A stretch of 6,947 bases of DNA from Deltaproteobacteria bacterium (lineage in GTDB: Bacteria; Desulfobacterota; DSM-4660; Desulfatiglandales; Desulfatiglandaceae), in assembly GCA_019307165.1 (NCBI GenBank), contig JAFDKD010000147.1:1-6947 (forward strand), given 5' to 3'. The first letter of the stretch is position 1; each line of letters starts with the position of its first letter. Position numbers and translations under genes: made by a program. Positions 5,868 to 6,947 of the stretch are shown in pieces. The notes below the pieces were generated by a model. It did not search any database and was not told the DNA's origin. It saw only the letters and a list, made by a program, of their open reading frames with translations.

Positions 5868-6536
5868 ATGATGAAATTAGATAATCCCGTCAAGGTTACG
5901 CTGTTCGCGCTGTGGATAACGGTTTTCTCTGTTGCAGTCTATTTTTATCTGAGCCTCGGAATTCCAGTGCATGACATTGTTAGGATTCTCAGGGAATTCG
6001 TAAACAGGCTCGGCATTTGGGGTCCTTTACTTTATGTGGTTTTGTATTCTTTCAGATCTCTTATCCTTTTCCCGGCATCCCTCTTGACAGCCATTTCGGG
6101 TCTAGTTTTCGGGCCGTGGTACGGTATGTTGCTGACAGTCGTAGGGGAAAACATCAGCGGGAATATCTCATTTATTGTCGGACGATATTTCGGTTCAGGT
6201 CTCGTACGGCATCTTGGCTCAAAAAGCAGGCATTTAGCATCTCTTGAGTGCAAGTTTAGAGAGAACGCATTCTTGGCGGTCCTCACCATGCGCTTGATGT
6301 ATATGCCTTTTGATTTTGTGGGGTACATGTCAGGTGCCTGTAATATTCGCCAGAGGGACTTTGCACTAGGCACCGTTATAGGAACCATTCCTGGCCTGGC
6401 AACCTTTGTGTTTCTAGGAAGTGCCATAACAGATCCGAAAAATCTTGTTATCGCGTTTCTTTTCTTTGTTGTGGGGTGGTTAATATCGAACGTGTTGAAA
6501 GAAAAGGAGAAATTAAATAAAACATTGTCAGTATAG
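5868..6536 (+). CDS. TVP38/TMEM64 family (VTT/DedA-like) inner membrane protein
   Basis: A 222-residue multi-spanning membrane protein. Hydrophobic segments lie at about 9-30, 50-85, 86-106, 135-155, 165-187 and 192-210. Family hallmarks are visible: FRSLILFPASLLTAISGLVFGPWYG (62-86, described by position), GNISFIVGRYFGSG (98-111), MRLMYMPFDFVGYMSG (141-156) and GTIPGLATFVFLG (172-184). These match the VTT domain of YdjX/TVP38 proteins, related to DedA, which are linked to membrane lipid transport and envelope homeostasis; the substrate here is unknown. Its ATG at 5868 immediately follows the TAA of the ZraP-like gene, and a second ATG follows at 5871. No good ribosome binding site of its own is seen, so translation is probably coupled. 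The C-terminus is short, lysine-rich and likely cytoplasmic. Confidence 0.9.
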   Translation: MMKLDNPVKVTLFALWITVFSVAVYFYLSLGIPVHDIVRILREFVNRLGIWGPLLYVVLYSFRSLILFPASLLTAISGLVFGPWYGMLLTVVGENISGNISFIVGRYFGSGLVRHLGSKSRHLASLECKFRENAFLAVLTMRLMYMPFDFVGYMSGACNIRQRDFALGTVIGTIPGLATFVFLGSAITDPKNLVIAFLFFVVGWLISNVLKEKEKLNKTLSV

Positions 6537-6550
6537 TTTTCAAGTCTTAT

Positions 6551-6569
6551 GGTGTCAGGTCTCAACATT
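6551..6569. repeat. 19-base repeat, second copy
   Basis: GGTGTCAGGTCTCAACATT is exact and inverted relative to 3502-3520. It sits between the stop of the VTT gene and the stop of the transposase remnant, just beyond the transposase 3' end. Confidence 0.8.
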
Positions 6570-6584
6570 CAACACATTTAAAAT

Positions 6585-6947
6585 CTATTTCAATCTTTTT
6601 TTTAAGTTCTTCGCTCGGTCTATCTTCTCTTTAAATCTTCGATTGGATTGGCTCACCGCAGACCCCCTCATATTGTAATAAGCACCAATATCCTTGAGTC
6701 TATAACCACCATTTTTTTGGCCTATATATAGACAGAACTTATTATACAATGGGTCTTTTTGGTTAATTATTGAGCCAACCGTTTGATCAATTTGCTCCAA
6801 AGAAGGCGCACCCTTGTATATGCGCCGTTTATGTATTGAAGATGGCCTTTCTTTCATTTCCTCGGGATGTGATGTGATACCAGGCCCCAGGATATTGGAT
6901 GCGAAGTGGACGTCCCATGTGAATAAATCCAATTCAATTTTTTCCGT
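6585..6947 (-). CDS. REP-associated tyrosine transposase (IS200-like), C-terminal part, cut by the window edge
   Basis: The reading frame is open to the right edge, so about 120 C-terminal residues are visible and the start lies outside. The segment RIYKGAPSLEQIDQTV, followed by NKFCLYIGQ, YRLKDIGAYY and SAVSQSNRRFKEKI, matches the C-terminal DnaA-like helix-turn-helix of RAYT proteins (pattern: a Leu-rich helix, then 'lkeIGryf..yssVSravrrfe'). The catalytic HUH and Tyr motifs of the Y1 transposase domain would lie upstream of the window, so I cannot tell whether the gene is intact. A TTG at 6932 is only a formal start; no ribosome binding site supports it. The gene is A+T-rich, converges on the VTT gene, and has a 19-base repeat immediately downstream. 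Confidence 0.75.
   Translation of the reverse strand, partial: TEKIELDLFTWDVHFASNILGPGITSHPEEMKERPSSIHKRRIYKGAPSLEQIDQTVGSIINQKDPLYNKFCLYIGQKNGGYRLKDIGAYYNMRGSAVSQSNRRFKEKIDRAKNLKKRLK

Noticed and set aside
6032..6568. 178-codon minus-strand open frame opposite the VTT gene
   Set aside because: It lies antisense to a convincing membrane protein and runs through the 19-base repeat.

Overview
The window reads as an accessory patch of a chromosome from an anaerobic bacterium, most likely Desulfobacterota (a Desulfosarcina- or Desulfobacterium-like sulfate reducer or a relative). This rests on gene style: a cysteine-rich double-cluster ferredoxin with a CxCR module, a B12-type radical SAM enzyme, a ZraP-like protein behind a sigma-54-type promoter, an IS200-like REP-associated transposase remnant, and short extragenic repeats of a kind I associate with that group. 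The taxonomic call is inference only.

Layout: positions 1-84 hold one arm of a long imperfect inverted repeat whose partner is at 4846-4929. Just inside the left arm is a 333-residue iron-sulfur protein (108-1109, +). It converges on a 512-residue cobalamin-binding-type radical SAM enzyme (1245-2783, -). Directly upstream of that enzyme, on the same strand, lies a broken small multidrug resistance/EamA-like membrane gene (2809-3163, -). It has lost its N-terminus and carries two apparent single-base frameshifts. A repeat-bearing gap (3164-3599) then leads to an AAA ATPase/DUF4143 protein (3600-4754, +), with a promoter whose -10 box lies inside a palindrome next to the start codon, so the mRNA may be leaderless.

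After the right repeat arm the sequence becomes visibly more A+T-rich. A gap without a convincing gene (4755-5318) ends in a sigma-54-like promoter. It serves a probable two-gene operon: a secreted ZraP/Spy-like periplasmic protein (5319-5867) and a TVP38/TMEM64 (VTT domain) membrane protein (5868-6536), whose ATG directly follows the first gene's stop. The right end holds the C-terminal part of a REP-associated tyrosine transposase (minus strand), running off the window.

How the parts fit: the right-hand pair looks like an envelope or metal-stress module, because ZraP-type genes in enterobacteria are classically sigma-54/ZraR controlled. The left-hand genes do not form one obvious pathway. 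The 84-bp arms bracket all of them and each carries a conserved promoter-like sequence pointing inward. This may be a mobile or dispersed element, or simply two copies of a repeat family. I see no CRISPR array, tRNA or rRNA.
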